Under the pieces are notes generated by a model. It ran no database searches, was not told the origin of the DNA, and worked only from the letters and a program-made list of their open reading frames with translations. Source: Perkinsus olseni (Eukaryota; Perkinsozoa; Perkinsida). From it: a stretch of 49,152 nucleotides of DNA. Where the stretch lies: the NCBI GenBank assembly GCA_013115125.1, contig JABANN010000233.1, forward strand, positions 1 to 49,152. The letters run 5' to 3'. Below, one piece after another: positions 1-12,798 of this stretch; positions within the stretch are counted from its first letter, which is position 1, and every line of letters starts with the position of its first letter. The translations under genes were made by a program, and so were the position numbers.

Positions 1-72
<72 letters not shown>
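1..72. repeat. (GTA)n microsatellite
   Basis: An essentially perfect GTA/TAC triplet tract fills the left edge and is cut by the window border. It lies beyond the 3' end of the minus-strand glycosyltransferase gene. Confidence 0.95.
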
Positions 73-160
73 CAACTACTACTACTACCACCAAGCTTAT
101 GTACACTCATGTAGATGCAATCCTTGTGGTACATGAACAACAACAACAACATCATCATCA

Positions 161-166
161 TCATCC

Positions 167-222
<56 letters not shown>

Positions 223-3200
223 GCTGATCATCACCAGTCCATACAGTAAACCAATCAACATCAGGGGAGGGTGGGCATGGTGGTATATCCCTAATCTCAT
301 CTTCACGTACTCTTATCTTGATACCCTTCCTGTCCTTAGAATACGTGAAGATATTCTGACATAATGCACCCATTCTAAAGAATAACGCTGATAGTCTGTA
401 CCAAGGGAACAGCACTATAGTCAACGGGGATGAGCGTAGATCCCTACGGTCACGTAGGACTATATACTCAAATAGGAGTACCATAACATACAACAATAAG
501 GTGAATACTGCTGCCATGAGTACTAGTGATACCCAATCACGTACTAATAGCCCAGCCAATAGGAATACTCGTAGCCAATCAAGAATAATTGTCAATAACT
601 CTTGTATGAAGTATGGTTTAAGAACCCAACTAGGGCCATGACACCAACTCCTAGGGTTAATAATCTCCCATATGTAGGTGAAGGTCTTCTTATGTGAAGT
701 CACATCCCATGACTTAACACGCTGTCTGAATAGCATACCCCAGTTATCGGGAGCATAGGTTGGTACAACATTAGCGGCGCATGAGTAAATCCGAGAACTG
801 TCTCTTCTCCTCAATAAGGACAAGCCCATATACATATCCTCACCATTGAATACTGTATCATGCTCATAGAATATCTCATCAAGAGTTTGTCTATCCCATA
901 ATGCCACAGCACCATGACAACTTAGTGAACTACTTAAAGTAGCCTGGAAGAGTTTATGAAGGCCGGCAAGCTTGTATTCAATATCTTGGCATTGTACAAG
1001 CTGATTCATACTACCATCAGGTGTTGCTGCAGTGATGGGGAAGTGAACTGCCTTGATGTTAGGATTCTGATCCAACATCTGATAAGGTATATGCAGGTCC
1101 GGTGGTAGGGGCACATCATCATCAATGATAACAGCATACCTGATGACGATCATCATCATTCAGAGATGGGTACAGCAGCGGCGGAAGTATTACCGGAAAT
1201 CAGCTACACGGCCTTGGCGAGCAAGATAAGGTATCCAATATTTATTACACCAATAGAAGGCAAAAGTCTTATTACCCTCTGGGACATAAAGATAATTAAT
1301 ATCAGGATGTACCTGATGACTAGGTTGTTGTTATTATGATGATGATGCACGTCTGACCTGTTGTGCAGCCCATTGTGTATCATCGAATGGTGTATACGTC
1401 CTACCATTATCACATACAAATATATGACTTGGAGGGAACACTTGCAAGGCTGATCGTAATGTACCAGTAAAGGTCTCATACCTATCGCGGATGATAATAA
1501 TAACAACGGAAAAGCATTAGTACCATAACTACCTCTCCTCAGTCATAACTGATTGATGGCATGCTATCATTAAACATACATCCTGTGTCATGGTCTGATC
1601 CATAATGAACTTAGCTGAGCCAGTATCAACACTCGATATGCCATCATCATCATCGGACTCATAACCATCATAGCTGTATGATGGTGATAAGGGAGAATAT
1701 ACCTGAGCATCCTCAGGGCGTGTTGGACGGTGGTAAGCATCATCGTTATCATCATGTACCTGAATGATGGAGCACTAATAGCAGCAGCAGCAGTGGACCT
1801 GGTGGGTGGTCACATTGTTATTACCGTTAATTTGTGTAAGGAATCCTTCACCCGCTCAGCATAGACGGGTTTAGTTGGCCATTTAACAACAAATACCGCA
1901 CATAGGAATAGACAGAAGTCCAAGAGTACATCAATAAATATGATCCATTCGAGGAATGATGTTGCATTCCATATCTCAATAACTGCCACTAATGCATCAG
2001 TATAGCTCTGATGTACGGTCTTCTGGTGTGGAGAGAAGTATATTATAAACCATTGAGAGAAGGTAATGAGGAGGTAGAAGAACGCATCAAGGGTTATTGT
2101 ACCTGATAATGATCATCATGATGATGGGCATACATACTACTAAGTGGTGAGTGAGAGTATATATAACTTACGTGTCCATGCCCGGGAATTGAACCTGTGC
2201 TTCTTGGATGAACTTAACTCTTTGTATTGAGATAGGCTACGTAACCATGCTGCACTCTGGAACCTCTTACGAGGGTCACGTGAATAATACCGACTCTTCA
2301 TACCATTACTCTCTACCAAGGGTGGAGGGTCCCCCGATGTTGATGATACTATACCACCACCACCACCACCTTCTTCTTCTTCTTCTTGTTGGTTTAGTAG
2401 TAGTAGCTGCTCGCTATATACTGAGTTATCAACTGTACTAACTATACCACTCATACCACACGAATAGTAATAATTCCTCTGTGCATCATCAGACCATCTT
2501 GTCATAACCTGCTGACGTAATAATCGCCTCTTAGATGGTAGTTCAACTTCCATCCTTGCTAAGCCCTCAGCTTGTTCTTCCTTCAAACCCTTGTCAACTC
2601 GTCGCAGAGTAAATTCTGCACATATCCAGAAGAGTACTATAAAGCAGTCGGCGAAGATAAGCCCTCTGATAGCAATGATATCACCAGGTGTGAAATCGAA
2701 TGTATAACCACAATATTGATTAAGTTGTAGTTTATAACAATCAGTACGTTGAGACCAAGCACCACCAGCTAACCATATGTCACACTTCTCATTCTGCATC
2801 ATAACCGTTTCATCTTTATCAATAGTAGTAGGATCCGGACACAACTGATTTGTATCAGAAGTACGACATGTGTAGCTACAGGGGATAGTGGTATAACAAT
2901 GAATATAATCCTTATCCTCATGTGGTAGTATACACCTTTCTAAAGCATCCTCTGGTTTAGTTCCATAAGCCACAGTCATGTTATCATGCTGTAGTTTCCA
3001 TGCTGAATCATAATTATAGGCGATGTCCAAGCGACAAGTAGGAGTATTAACATCGAGCATAGCCTTCTCTCCAATAACATTGAATGTATCTTCTAATGGT
3101 GGACAGGTATATAGGGGTGTCTTAATACCATCCCGCAGGGTACTATCATATAACCAATTTATACCATGTGTACGCCTGAGTACAACAATAACAACAAGAA

Positions 3201-3495
3201 CGATGATGAACAGGAGGAGGAGGAAGAGGAGGCATGATGTAGTATTACCACGTCGCAGCTATAAATGTACTAGAAAATAACACAATAGCTAGTATGAGAA
3301 CACGACCTAAGATTGGTAAGATAGGACCCCCTGAGGAAACCTGAGGATGATGATGATCATTATGCAATACCACCACTAATATACTTATATAACCGTCGGT
3401 AATACCTTAGGCGGCGGCGGTACAAGTCGTCGTGGTGATGGAGCCTCAACCCTGACAGCATCAGTAGCAGTGGTGGATGTGTTCATACCAGTCAT
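161..3495 (-). CDS. Processive family-2 glycosyltransferase (chitin/cellulose synthase-like), multi-exon
   Basis: This is a membrane glycosyltransferase that would polymerise a nucleotide-sugar into a polysaccharide; the sugar is unknown. Predicted exons start with 3406-3495 (MTGMNTST), 3249-3340 (a membrane segment) and 2172-3175 (Cys-rich loop with a further membrane segment near its middle). An exon near 1850-2090 holds two membrane segments. Catalytic exons follow at about 1520-1770, 1350-1490 and 1190-1310, then 161-1150. Motifs are VCLMIACHQS at the start of the GT domain, IIDDDVPL (DxD), GEDMYMGL (catalytic acid) and QRVKSW (QxxRW-like), followed by C-terminal membrane helices. All introns are GT-AG and short. 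The last codons encode a run of about 20 Gln over a microsatellite, so the true C-terminus is uncertain. Family assignment is firm; product specificity is not. Confidence 0.82.
167..222. repeat. (GTT)n microsatellite in the 3' coding end of the glycosyltransferase
   Basis: Pure GTT on the plus strand, read as CAA (Gln) in the minus-strand frame. It is either a coding poly-Gln tail or part of an unrecognised last intron. Confidence 0.9.
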
Positions 3496-3727
3496 GTACA
3501 AATAAATAAGTCACCACCGTCTTGTTGTTGTTGTTGATAGTAATAACAGTGAAATTAGGTTAACAACTAAGAGCGGTAATATCCTAATACCAGACAAGCA
3601 ACCTATCCTAGCATAAGAGGTAAAGACGAGGACAGCTTCATGACGCAGACGATGATGAGACAACAGAAAAGACGGAGCGAAGCGATTCATGATTGACATT
3701 TTCATAAAACGCAACTTCCATTTCTTG

Positions 3728-5757
3728 TTAGATTTTGTCATGTTGCGTGAGAGGCTTTGCATTGATGTAGTCGTAGTGCCTGTAGTATCTGAGGTAATGA
3801 TACTTATCGCAAAGAACACCGTCTACTATGAACAATTCTCGAATGACCCAAGCTGGATACAGCAACAACGACAACAACACAGGTACTCTCGGGAGCATCA
3901 CAAGCCAGAGAAGAGGGTTTAGTAAATATTATTATTATCAGTACTACCCATATCAATGGTATATTAGGATATACTGTTGTTGATGAATAGCATACAGGAC
4001 AGGGGAGGGAAACCGATGCGGCTGCTGTTGCTTCGTGCTGTTGTTGTTGTTGTAATATACATTTACTACATAGTGTATGACCACAAGTGGTATAGGTACG
4101 TAGACCATCATCCAATACGCCATCACATAACATACAGGTAAAGGCACGTGTTAATATAATACCACATTTTCGTATATCATCAATATAGTCATCGTTAATT
4201 GTGGTAGAATCACTAGGAGTTTGAGTGTACTTGCTACTCTTCTTCTTGTCATCATCATTATCATCACAACATACTATCATACAACACTGATTGCCTTTAT
4301 TCCACGTTCTACTAGGCTTCTTCTTCTGTTGGGCTGCTGTTGTTGATGTTGGTATAGTTTGCACAGCAACAGTTGTGGTACATGGTGTAACAATAACATT
4401 GCGGAAGTCATAATGACAAGAAGTGGTTGCATCACGAGGACTCATCACTGCATTATGGGACGAAGACTCTTCCTGCTGTAGTTGCTGCTGCTGTAGTTGT
4501 TGCTGCTGCTGCTGTTGCTGCTGCTGCTGTTGTGCCTCTGCTGCTGTGCCTTGCAGTTGTGCTGATAGGTCATCAATCGTACTGCGGGCATCATGTAGTT
4601 GCTGTGTTAATGTTGTTATAAGAACCTAACATGGATAATGCCTCCTCACTCTGACCAGCCTATCATCACTTCCTTATCATTCCTCCTTCTCTCAACAGCC
4701 TCCCTCTCCTCCCTCAATTCCCTATCATGTATCGTTCGTATCGTGTCAAGCTGTCTAGCCGCTTCATGTTGTACATCACCTATCCTTACCTTCGCCTCCT
4801 GTAGTTCGCCCTCCAGTGTTGCCATCCTCATCTGAGCAACGGTGAAGATGATTATCAAGTAGCCGGCATGAACATGCTTCTTCTTCCTCTGCATTATCAT
4901 CATTATGCATTACCTCCATTTCCTGCTTCACACTATTATGACATTCTCGCTCTTTCATCAGTCTCTCCTCGGTATCATTAATCACATTACTAATCTCATT
5001 ATCCTTCCTACGTAACCCTTCATTCAGTTCAGCAATTCTCTCTTTCAAGGTGGTATTATCGTTCTCCTAACATCATGTACCACTCCAGATGAATCATGAG
5101 CATCATCAGCATCATCATCAAGCCTCTCACAACATCTTTCAACTTCCTTGACAGCTGTCTCCTCATGTTATCCCTACCTTCTACTTTTCCTTTACATTCC
5201 CTCACACCATCTCTCAGTACCTGTTCCCGACTACTGTCATCATCATCATCATCATCATCACTAAGAGTGTTATATTGATCACTTTTATTTGTGCCTTTTG
5301 GGCATCCAAGGTAGCCCTATCCTGTCTAGCCTTATTCTTAGCATCATTACATCTTTGTTCTAGTTCTCGGCATCTCGCTATTGTACCCTAGTATGATGAT
5401 GATGTTGTATGTTGTCCTACTGCCATTATTACCTGTAGTTGTGCATCGAGCTGCCAATTGTGTAATTCATAATTTCGTATCTTCTTCCGCAGTACAACAT
5501 AACAACGACTCCCCTCTCTTCCTTCGTCATCCTCATCCTCATCATCCACATGACATCCTCCTTCTTTGCAATGCTCCTGTATAGTAGTATTATCATTGTT
5601 ATCGGTAGCCACAGCATCATATTGCATCCTCCTTCTACCCTCCCTACTATCCTACATAGCAATACCATGCCCATCCTTCTCGTATCATCATCATCATTAT
5701 TCTACTACTGCCTCACTGGTATACGGTCTATTGCCCTTCCCCCGCTTCTTCTTCTTC

Positions 5758-5814
<57 letters not shown>

Positions 5815-5919
5815 GCCGCCATGCTCCTCTCCCTCAAGGCTCTTATCTCTAAATAATCCTGTTCATGCCTGATGATCATACCCAGTACTACTGTAGTGAT
5901 GATGATAATGATGATGATA

Positions 5920-5950
<31 letters not shown>

Positions 5951-7432
5951 CTATTACCTTATCCTATGGAGATGGCATTGATTAGCAAGTAGTTTGAGTT
6001 TAGACTCCATACCAGCTACTACATGTACTACATGCTCTGGTATGGTTGAATAATCCAATCTATCTAGTACTGCCTTAATCTGGTAATCATCATCAACATC
6101 ATCAGATAGAAGATCTTCCATCGAGGGTGGTGTTCCTTGCTCCGCCTCCTCACTGCTACTCTTTGATGACATTGTTGAGTGCATGACCCCTGTACTTGTG
6201 TCCACTTCTAGGCTTCTCTCCATCTTCTCATCATGCTGCATCTGCATCCTATGCTATAGTATACCGAGATGATGTTGATAACCAGGCTGACCATCTCACC
6301 ATGTAGTCGAGTCCTGGACGGCAGACAGATGCTTCTGACGATGGGATAGTATTCTTGAGTTGTTAGATATACTACAACTTCGTCATCATCATTATGGATA
6401 CTCAATAAACACTACAAGAGATAGACAAATCATTCAGGAAGTATCGCACATTCGAACGTGGTGATAATGTCACATCCATGGCTCGTCGACCTCGTCTTGT
6501 GCACCACCACCAGCAGCAGCAGTTGTTGTTGTGGTAGGATGATCATGTATAACAGTAATCACTGCATCCATGTCTATAACAAGTATGATATGGGAAGAAT
6601 CCTTGATGACTATATTGGCATAATGTATAATAATAACAGGTCGTCTTGTAGTAGTAGTAGTAGTAGTAGTGTGTTCCCTAATCCTAGTTGGTAGTATAGC
6701 GGGCATCTCCCCGGTGGGGTCAGATACTCTATCATCTCCTTCAACTACCAGTACCATCGTCTTATCTATATGTACCACCTCGTTGTTTCTGGCGATAGCA
6801 CTATTATCATGTTCATTGACATTGGAGTGGTAGTAGTAGTGTTGCTGTAATATATCCATCAATAACTGTGATATATGTACAACATATCCAAGGTCATTAT
6901 CAACACTTGTAAGGATGCCATCCAACTCATCTAGTGCACGATTCCAGTTGGAAGGAGGAGTCCATACATCATCATCATCGTATTGGCGTTGTGAGGAGGA
7001 GGAGGAGGAGAGAGGGGCATCTCTCTCCATCTCTGTAACATCACTGGCCACATCATCATTTTCCTGCGACGGCGGCGGCCATTGGGTGTTCTGAGTGTGG
7101 AATATGATCTCGAGTGAGGAGGCGAAGGGACGGGTCCGTGGCCGTGCCGGACGGGTAAGGCCATCATCACCATGCCCCAGTAATGATGATGTTAGGCCGT
7201 CCTCATGATGATGATGATTATCATTGGATGAGGATGGTATAACGGTATTGTCATCAGGTGTGACTAGGTGGGGAGCGTCGTCTAGAAGAAGTCCCTGCTG
7301 CTCCTGCTGTTGCTCCTGCGGTCGATAGTAATCATCATCATCATCGTTGAATATACGATCGATGGCCCGGGAAAGCATACTGTGGAGCATACTATGATGG
7401 TGCATGATGATATTAATGATAACAACAACCAA
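3728..7432 (-). CDS. Coiled-coil RING-finger protein (probable E3 ubiquitin ligase), multi-exon
   Basis: Exons can be chained by frame-preserving GT-AG introns. About 6474-7432 is an acidic and Ser/Gln-rich region. After intron 6412-6473 come short exons to about 5950, then charged coiled-coil exons near 5820-5880, 5430-5630, 5280-5380, 4940-5060, 4680-4850 and 4450-4620 (ending in a poly-Gln stretch). The last coding part holds a C3HC4 RING: CMLC, then CGHTLCSKC, then CPVC (about 3990-4120). A final exon (about 3728-3850) ends in PLTQHDKI and a stop. RING fingers recruit E2 enzymes, and long coiled coils usually dimerise or scaffold. The upstream limit is not certain; it may continue into the coiled-coil exons at 7518-9897. 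The single RING is clear; substrate and location cannot be read. Confidence 0.6.
5757..5813. repeat. (GTT)n microsatellite
   Basis: About 19 GTT units preceded by CTT units. On the minus strand it reads AAC/CAA next to an exon of the RING protein (RALRERSMAA), so it is either a poly-Asn run or intronic. Confidence 0.9.
5896..5950. repeat. GAT/AAT-rich microsatellite within an intron
   Basis: Mixed GAT and AAT triplets. In the sense of the minus-strand RING gene this is an ATC-rich intron between the codons for HRIR and HEQDYLE, which join in frame across it. Confidence 0.8.
6412..6473 (-). other. Predicted 62-nt intron with a GTTCGAAT core
   Basis: On the minus strand it begins GTGACATTATC and ends TCTTGTAG. 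Removing it joins EPWMD to CLLSIHNDDD in frame, which supports the call. It contains GTTCGAAT, the T-loop/B-box-like octamer also seen in introns at 38.5 and 40.3 kb. Confidence 0.55.
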
Positions 7433-7517
7433 TACAGGTTCGACATCAGTGATGCTGGAAACGAGTTCTACGGTGCATGCTGGTTCTCATCATCATTGCC
7501 TCTATTAGTGTTGAGAT

Positions 7518-7731
7518 TCATTTCGTGATGTTGTTGTTGTTCTGCCCGCTCTCCCTTCTACGCCATGTAATTGTGAATAGCTCCCCATTGGGTAATGCCT
7601 TATACCAGCTTATAGTTGACAGACTTGGTGGTTGATGTCGATTCAAACATACGTGATCATGGAGAGGTGGCTGGGTGGTGGCTATAGGCTCACTTCTCCA
7701 TTCACCCATAGTTAATATCATCATCAGCCTC

Positions 7732-7794
<63 letters not shown>

Positions 7795-9220
7795 CGTCTT
7801 ACTTCTTCCTTCAGTAATGTGGCCCTTATCTCCCTACCCAGGATAGTCATTGTAACCATACCATCTTCTTTAACCTATTATACTCTATATTGCCTCTCAC
7901 TTGCCTCCTACTCCTCCTACTTCTATATTATTAGCGTATTGACTCCTCCATTTACCAACAATAGAGAAGTCAGCACCAACAGCAGCAGGAGTTGTTGGGT
8001 TTGTGGTACTGTGTACCTCCTCCTCCTCCTCCTCGTCCCTCGTAGGGTCGGGAGATGGATCTAGGGGCTGCAACCCATGTGTAGTAGGTGTAACGGACGT
8101 GTCTGATAATGAGCCACACCGTATAATGATGATGATGATGATGATGATGATGATGCTCGAGCGTATCATCATGATGATCATGTACTGTGTTCTGTTCCCC
8201 GTTGGAAGTTGTCATCCGTGCAAGTCTTGAGTAATGCTGCTCCTACTGCTGTTGTTGTTGATAACATCATCGACTCTTTCTGTTGCTGTTCTTCTACTAC
8301 TGCTGTTGCTGTTGCTCGTGTTGATAATGTTCTCGTGTTGTAGACCTGGTCACTCGGCCACTATTACCTCACTACTCCCTACTCTTACCTTCTCTCCAAT
8401 CGAACCGTCGTCATCTTGATGATGATCATCATCGATGTCGTCGTATAAGGGAGTCACATCGTAATGAGGGTCCAAAGCAGGAAGTGCAGTAACAGCTCTG
8501 ACCATCATGATTCAGCTATGGTATGATGATCGGCATCATCATCATCAGTAGTAGTACTGTTGAAGTGCAGTAGCACGGTCCTCCAAGCGTTGCTTTAGAC
8601 ATGCTCGAGTTGTTGTTGTTGATAGTAGTAATAGTATCTCATTATCCCTGTATCACCACCTAGTAGGAGCATCACGGGACAACATGATACCGTACCTTCC
8701 CTGTTCCCCGTCCCCATGATCAGCATTCACCTGATAAGGTTACACCTCAGTGATTATGATGTCCTTCTGCCTCCTCATACTGGTAGTGATGATGTATGTT
8801 GAAGGTAAGCCTCGAGCAATGGTCCTTTATACTCATGGATGATATACTTCAATCGTCTCAATCCTGTGATACATCTAATAATAATAATATTCACAACTAC
8901 TTCGTTATTGCCTCCACCAATGCTGCTATTACTACTACTTCTCCCGTTTTCCTTTCAAAGTATCAAACTCCGCTCTGCCATCATGCATCTTACGTTCTAT
9001 ATTGCTCATCTGATCTCGCAGTCGTGCCCTATCCTCTCTGTAACCTGGTCACCCATCCGCACACGACTCTCCATCATACTCCTACCAGAGTGGCGGGGCC
9101 CTCTGTGTAGTTTAACCTGTTCCAAGGTTGTCCCTAGTTGTTGATGTCGATTGCGTAGTGCTGCCATCGCTCGCACACACTAACATGTAGAAGCAGACGG
9201 TAGGGAGTAGGGACACCTGG

Positions 9221-9272
<52 letters not shown>

Positions 9273-9897
9273 CTTAGCCATTTCACATTCAATAGTCATC
9301 TTATTAACTTCCAACTCTGCTTCTTGACATGCATGATGGAGGTAGGCCATACACCATGATGCTGGAGGTGATGATGTACCAACAACCTATACCTCATACG
9401 AACATCTTGCCGTGTTCCCCCTCAGCAGCCGTACTTCAGAACGAGGAGCCTCTTTCCCATGAGGATAATAATATATCGGTGATAATACTCCTGGACCACC
9501 AGCGTGATGATGATGCAGTAGTCCACGCCTCCATAAGATTCTCCCTTCTTCTTTCCTTCTTCCTGTTGTTGTTATTGCTGTTGGCTTTATTCTTGAGTTC
9601 ATGGTATGCTGCTGCATCCATTCTATACTCTGAGCATAAGTAATATCTCTATCACCAGTGCTATCACCTACACTGGGTGATATGATGTTAGTATCATGAT
9701 TGTGCTGCTGGTATGCATAATATGTCGTTATTGATGTTGTTGTCAATGATACACTGTCATTGTGTGTGCATGTCCAATACCCATTGCCATCTTGCTTCAG
9801 CCTCTCTACCGAGAACGACGAGCCTGTTACGCATACACCACCTAATGATGATAATAGCAGAACCATGGCGCCACCATAACGCCATACCATATATTGC
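7518..9897 (-). CDS. Coiled-coil exons of an unassigned minus-strand gene, possibly the 5' part of the RING gene
   Basis: Several open stretches on the minus strand have the charged, heptad-like composition of coiled coils and are separated by microsatellite-bearing introns. They include an exon near 9540-9620 (YRMDAAAYHELKNKA), one near 9270-9320 (EAELEVNKMTIECEMAK), one near 8945-9040 (RARLRDQMSNIERKM), one near 8225-8345, one near 7900-8110 and one near 7580-7860 with a run of about 20 Asp. The most upstream candidate start, at 9897 (MQYMVWRYGGAMVLLLSSL), has a hydrophobic leader resembling a signal peptide. I could not prove all joins, and more than one gene may be present. No catalytic domain is visible. 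Confidence 0.4.
7733..7793. repeat. (ATC)n microsatellite
   Basis: About 20 perfect units. In the minus-strand open frame it reads GAT (Asp). It begins after an ACGTGATG context, so it could also be an intron starting GTGATG and ending GATGAG. Confidence 0.9.
9221..9271. repeat. (CTA)n microsatellite beginning at a splice donor
   Basis: In minus-strand sense this is (GTA)n directly following the exon ending GAAATGGCTAAG. The putative intron therefore opens with a run of GTAGTA units, each able to look like a donor. Confidence 0.85.
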
Positions 9898-10029
9898 ATG
9901 GTAGTGGGGGCAGTAGCCCCCTCCACCTCCTCCTCCTCCTCCTGGTACACCTCTCCTCCATCCAGTCCTGGTATCATGATTACCGTCATCCGTCAGCCAG
10001 AAGCCTTGTAGTTCTCCAACGAGGGATCG

Positions 10030-10392
10030 CCGAGGCTTCCTAGTCACTACTGAGCACCACTACCCATCTACTGGTACGGCGATGGGTATGGTATGTTCTA
10101 CTAAAACGTTGTGTGATGTTAGCCTCTTCGACGAGATCATTTACATAATGCTCATCGGGTAGTGTATTATCCTGAGACTAATATGGATGATGCAGTAGTG
10201 AATAGTATTGGCCATTACCCCAACTCCACCACCGCCGCCGTCGACAGGCGACGTTGGTAGTATTATGCCCAGCTTATCCAACTTCACCCACCTCTCTGTC
10301 CTCTTGTTGCTGGTGCTTGCTAGTACATGATGATGATAATAACCTATACACCATAGTACAGCACTTAGTATTACTGGATGATGAACTGCCGG

Positions 10393-10460
<68 letters not shown>

Positions 10461-10804
10461 AAGGATGATGCGGTATGATGATGGTGATCATACTGCCATT
10501 GTATTATCTATTCATCATTACACGTCGTTGTTGATGTTGAGTAATGTTTCTGTACTACTGTCGTGTCATCTTTATGTTCAAGTTGTCCCCTCGCTACATA
10601 TACCATCCTATCATCATCACACGGCAACGACGAAGGGATACCCTCCTCCTTCTCCGCGGCCATCATCAGTGTGATGGGGCCATCGTATTCATCACTTAAG
10701 CTGATTATCCTCACTTCCCCTCTCACTATAGTATTGCCTGAAGTGATAACATTCATAACGAGGCATGCTTAAGGGTGATGATACCAACCTATCACAATAG
10801 CTGC

Positions 10805-10868
<64 letters not shown>

Positions 10869-11079
10869 GCTGGTTGTGGTCGTTGAGGCGTAGCGGATGA
10901 TGATGCAGCTTGATGATGGTGAATGGTCCATACCCCTTGGAAGGCTGATACATTCCTTATACCCACCTACACATAATCACTACAGGGCTACCAATGGCTT
11001 CCATCACCATTCCACTAGAGGATGATGTTGTATCAGGGTCCGTAGCCACCTCATGGTCAGTCAAACCGAAGCGGCCCAG

Positions 11080-11117
<38 letters not shown>

Positions 11118-11214
11118 TCATCGGTGCTGCTGTCCAGGATTCCCTCGACAGCAGCAGCTCCTGACGGCTGGGAGATAGTTCTATCAGCAGCAGGAACAGC
11201 AGGAGCAGCAGCAT
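10030..11214 (-). CDS. Unidentified protein with N-terminal hydrophobic leader, multi-exon
   Basis: The likely start at 11214 gives MLLLLLFLLLIELSPSRQ, a good signal peptide or anchor, followed by a Ser run (about 11080-11116). The frame stays open to about 10970. Further plausible exons lie at 10880-10960 (VSAFQGVWTIHHHQ), 10508-10756 (IVRGEVRIISLSDEYDG and LEHKDDTTVVQKH) and about 10080-10170 (DEHYVNDLVEEANITQRF). Introns between them contain long CAA tracts in the sense direction. The 3' end was not fixed and could extend to about 9990. I do not recognise a family. The leader suggests entry to the secretory pathway. Confidence 0.4.
10391..10461. repeat. (GTT)n microsatellite, intronic
   Basis: About 23 GTT units on the plus strand, so CAA in the sense of the minus-strand gene. 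It probably lies in an intron, because flanking open frames do not continue through it consistently. Confidence 0.9.
10803..10869. repeat. (GTT)n microsatellite, intronic
   Basis: About 22 GTT units, CAA in the sense of the surrounding minus-strand gene. It lies between exons ending near 10880 and starting near 10756. Confidence 0.9.
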
Positions 11215-11249
11215 GGTAGGGTGTACCTTGTGTAGTTTCTGCCTCCTAT

Positions 11250-11710
11250 CATGGATCTGTTCTTTTAACAAGGCGAGCTTCCATTGCTGCTGTTGTTGAT
11301 GCATGATATTTTCAGACTCATTATTATTATTATTATATATCCCAGTCGTGGTATTATCATCCTGTCTTCGTCTGTCGTCATTATTCTTTCGCACTCCTTC
11401 TCCTTCCCCTTGTTGTTGCCCTATCCTATCTTGCAGGAACCTTATGGCATATACTCCATAGCTAGCTTCGAATAGTGCCCCGAGTATCCTATTCTGAGGA
11501 GGTAATAGTAGTACATCATCGTCTATTAGTATTGTTGTTGCCTTCTCCTTTTCCTTAATATACATAGCTTCTCCCTTCAATAGAGTATCCTTCCATCCTT
11601 CTACTGGTAGCACCTGGAGGGGCGTTGACATGATATCATTCGTACCAGCATAAGATGATACCCAGCGCTCCTCTCTTGTCAATACCGAGCTCAGGATGTC
11701 ATCCATCACT
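11250..11710 (-). other. Open frame overlapping the 3' end of the acetyltransferase gene
   Basis: A well-formed minus-strand frame starts with an ATG overlapping the acetyltransferase stop (ATGGATGACATC; MDDILSSVLTREERW). It contains EGWKDTLLKGEAMYIKEKEK and PQNRILGALFEASYGVYAIRF, then a Gln-rich stretch. It may be a separate short gene, or a C-terminal extension of the acetyltransferase reached by a frame-changing intron near 11790-11830. It runs without a stop into the leader of the protein at 11214. No family is recognised. Confidence 0.4.
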
Positions 11711-12677
11711 GCTGCTGTTGCTTCCGGCGACTTGTGGCTCTCTCGTTGTACTACCTGCTGGTCCACATGATGAGCCCTGATCTGTGGGCGATCTTTGGGC
11801 ACCACCCACTTTCGTGAAGCCCAACCTACGGACAATAGCTTGGCTTGGTATGTTATTAGACATGATATCAGCCTGTAGATGAGTGATAATAGTGGCGTGT
11901 GGTGAAGTAGGAGTGGTGAAGAAGAAGCCATCATCAAGAGCAAAGAAGATGAGCCTTCTGAAAGCCTTGGCCACGATACCACGCCCTTGGAAATTCTGAT
12001 GATGGCGGCGGCGGTGATGGTGGTGATGGTGTTATACTAGTGTGAGTAGTACATGGCCTATCCAATAAGCAATGTTAAGAGTCTTCAATTGGCTCCTTCC
12101 ATGGTTAGGTAAAGGAGGAGGAGGGCATGATGTATGATTGTGTCCCTGATATGGTGATAGCTTATTGAGTAGTGATGCTACTACTACCAGCATCTTGTCG
12201 CTCGATCGTATCTCCATTCTGATCTGACCACATAACTGCCCTTCATAGAAAATACCAGGGTATACACCTGTGTATAGTAGTAGTGAACATAATGGACATA
12301 ATGGTATTAGTACCACTACCTTTACGCATGATGGTGGAGGTATATGCATTAGATATACTAGAGAGGGCATCATCTAGTGTCGTAGTACCCGCGTCTATTG
12401 TTACATATTGCCCTACTCTCTTCCCTCTATTCCTGATGTATCACAGTGGGAGTATATCAGTAGGCATCATCCCTCACTCTGATATTAGTCTATAAAGATC
12501 GACGGCATGCTTTGACTCTGATAATAGTAATAGACTTATACCATCACCAACCTGCAAGTACCACAACATCACCAACTCACTGTCCTCACCACATCATACC
12601 ATCAATGGAGTATCGATCAATGGTCCACGTGGAGTAGCCCTGCTGCTACTGCTGGCGGTAGTGCCATCGTTCAACAT
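11699..12677 (-). CDS. RimJ/RimL-type GNAT N-acetyltransferase, multi-exon
   Basis: Transfers acetyl from acetyl-CoA to an amine; RimL-like members act on protein N-termini or small amines. The start at 12677 gives MLNDGTTASSSSRATPRG. Following exons read HAVDLYRLISE, a segment containing ALSSISNAY, then YEGQLCGQIRMEI (beta strand 4), then TLNIAYWIGH joined to NFQGRGIVAKAFRRLIFFAL. The AYWIG and GRGI-A-A-R stretch is the acetyl-CoA pyrophosphate loop typical of RimL. IPSQAIVRRLGFTKVG is the C-terminal GNAT signature. About five short GT-AG introns are implied; the one after AYWIGH ends CATCATCAG. The stop at 11699 follows SNSSSDG, and an overlapping open frame leaves the exact C-terminus open. 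Confidence 0.75.
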
Positions 12678-12768
12678 GATAATATAGGTATTCCCTAAAG
12701 GGGTTCATCTCCTAACGGACCCCGAACATCGTCATATCATCATAGAGGGGAGTATATTCAAGTGATTC

Positions 12769-12798
12769 GCACCACCACCACCACCACCACCACCACCA
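12769..12798. repeat. (CAC)n microsatellite between genes
   Basis: Ten CAC/ACC units in the intergenic stretch between the ADAT2 stop and the acetyltransferase start, which hold the same strand. Confidence 0.85.

Noticed and set aside
2170-2195. B-box-like GGTTCAATTCCC on the minus strand
   Set aside because: It lies in the open coding exon of the glycosyltransferase (HRFNSRAW) just before a GTAAG donor and has no tRNA context.
7733-7793. Array-like direct repeats resembling CRISPR
   Set aside because: These and similar tracts are simple triplet microsatellites with no spacers, and the genome is eukaryotic.
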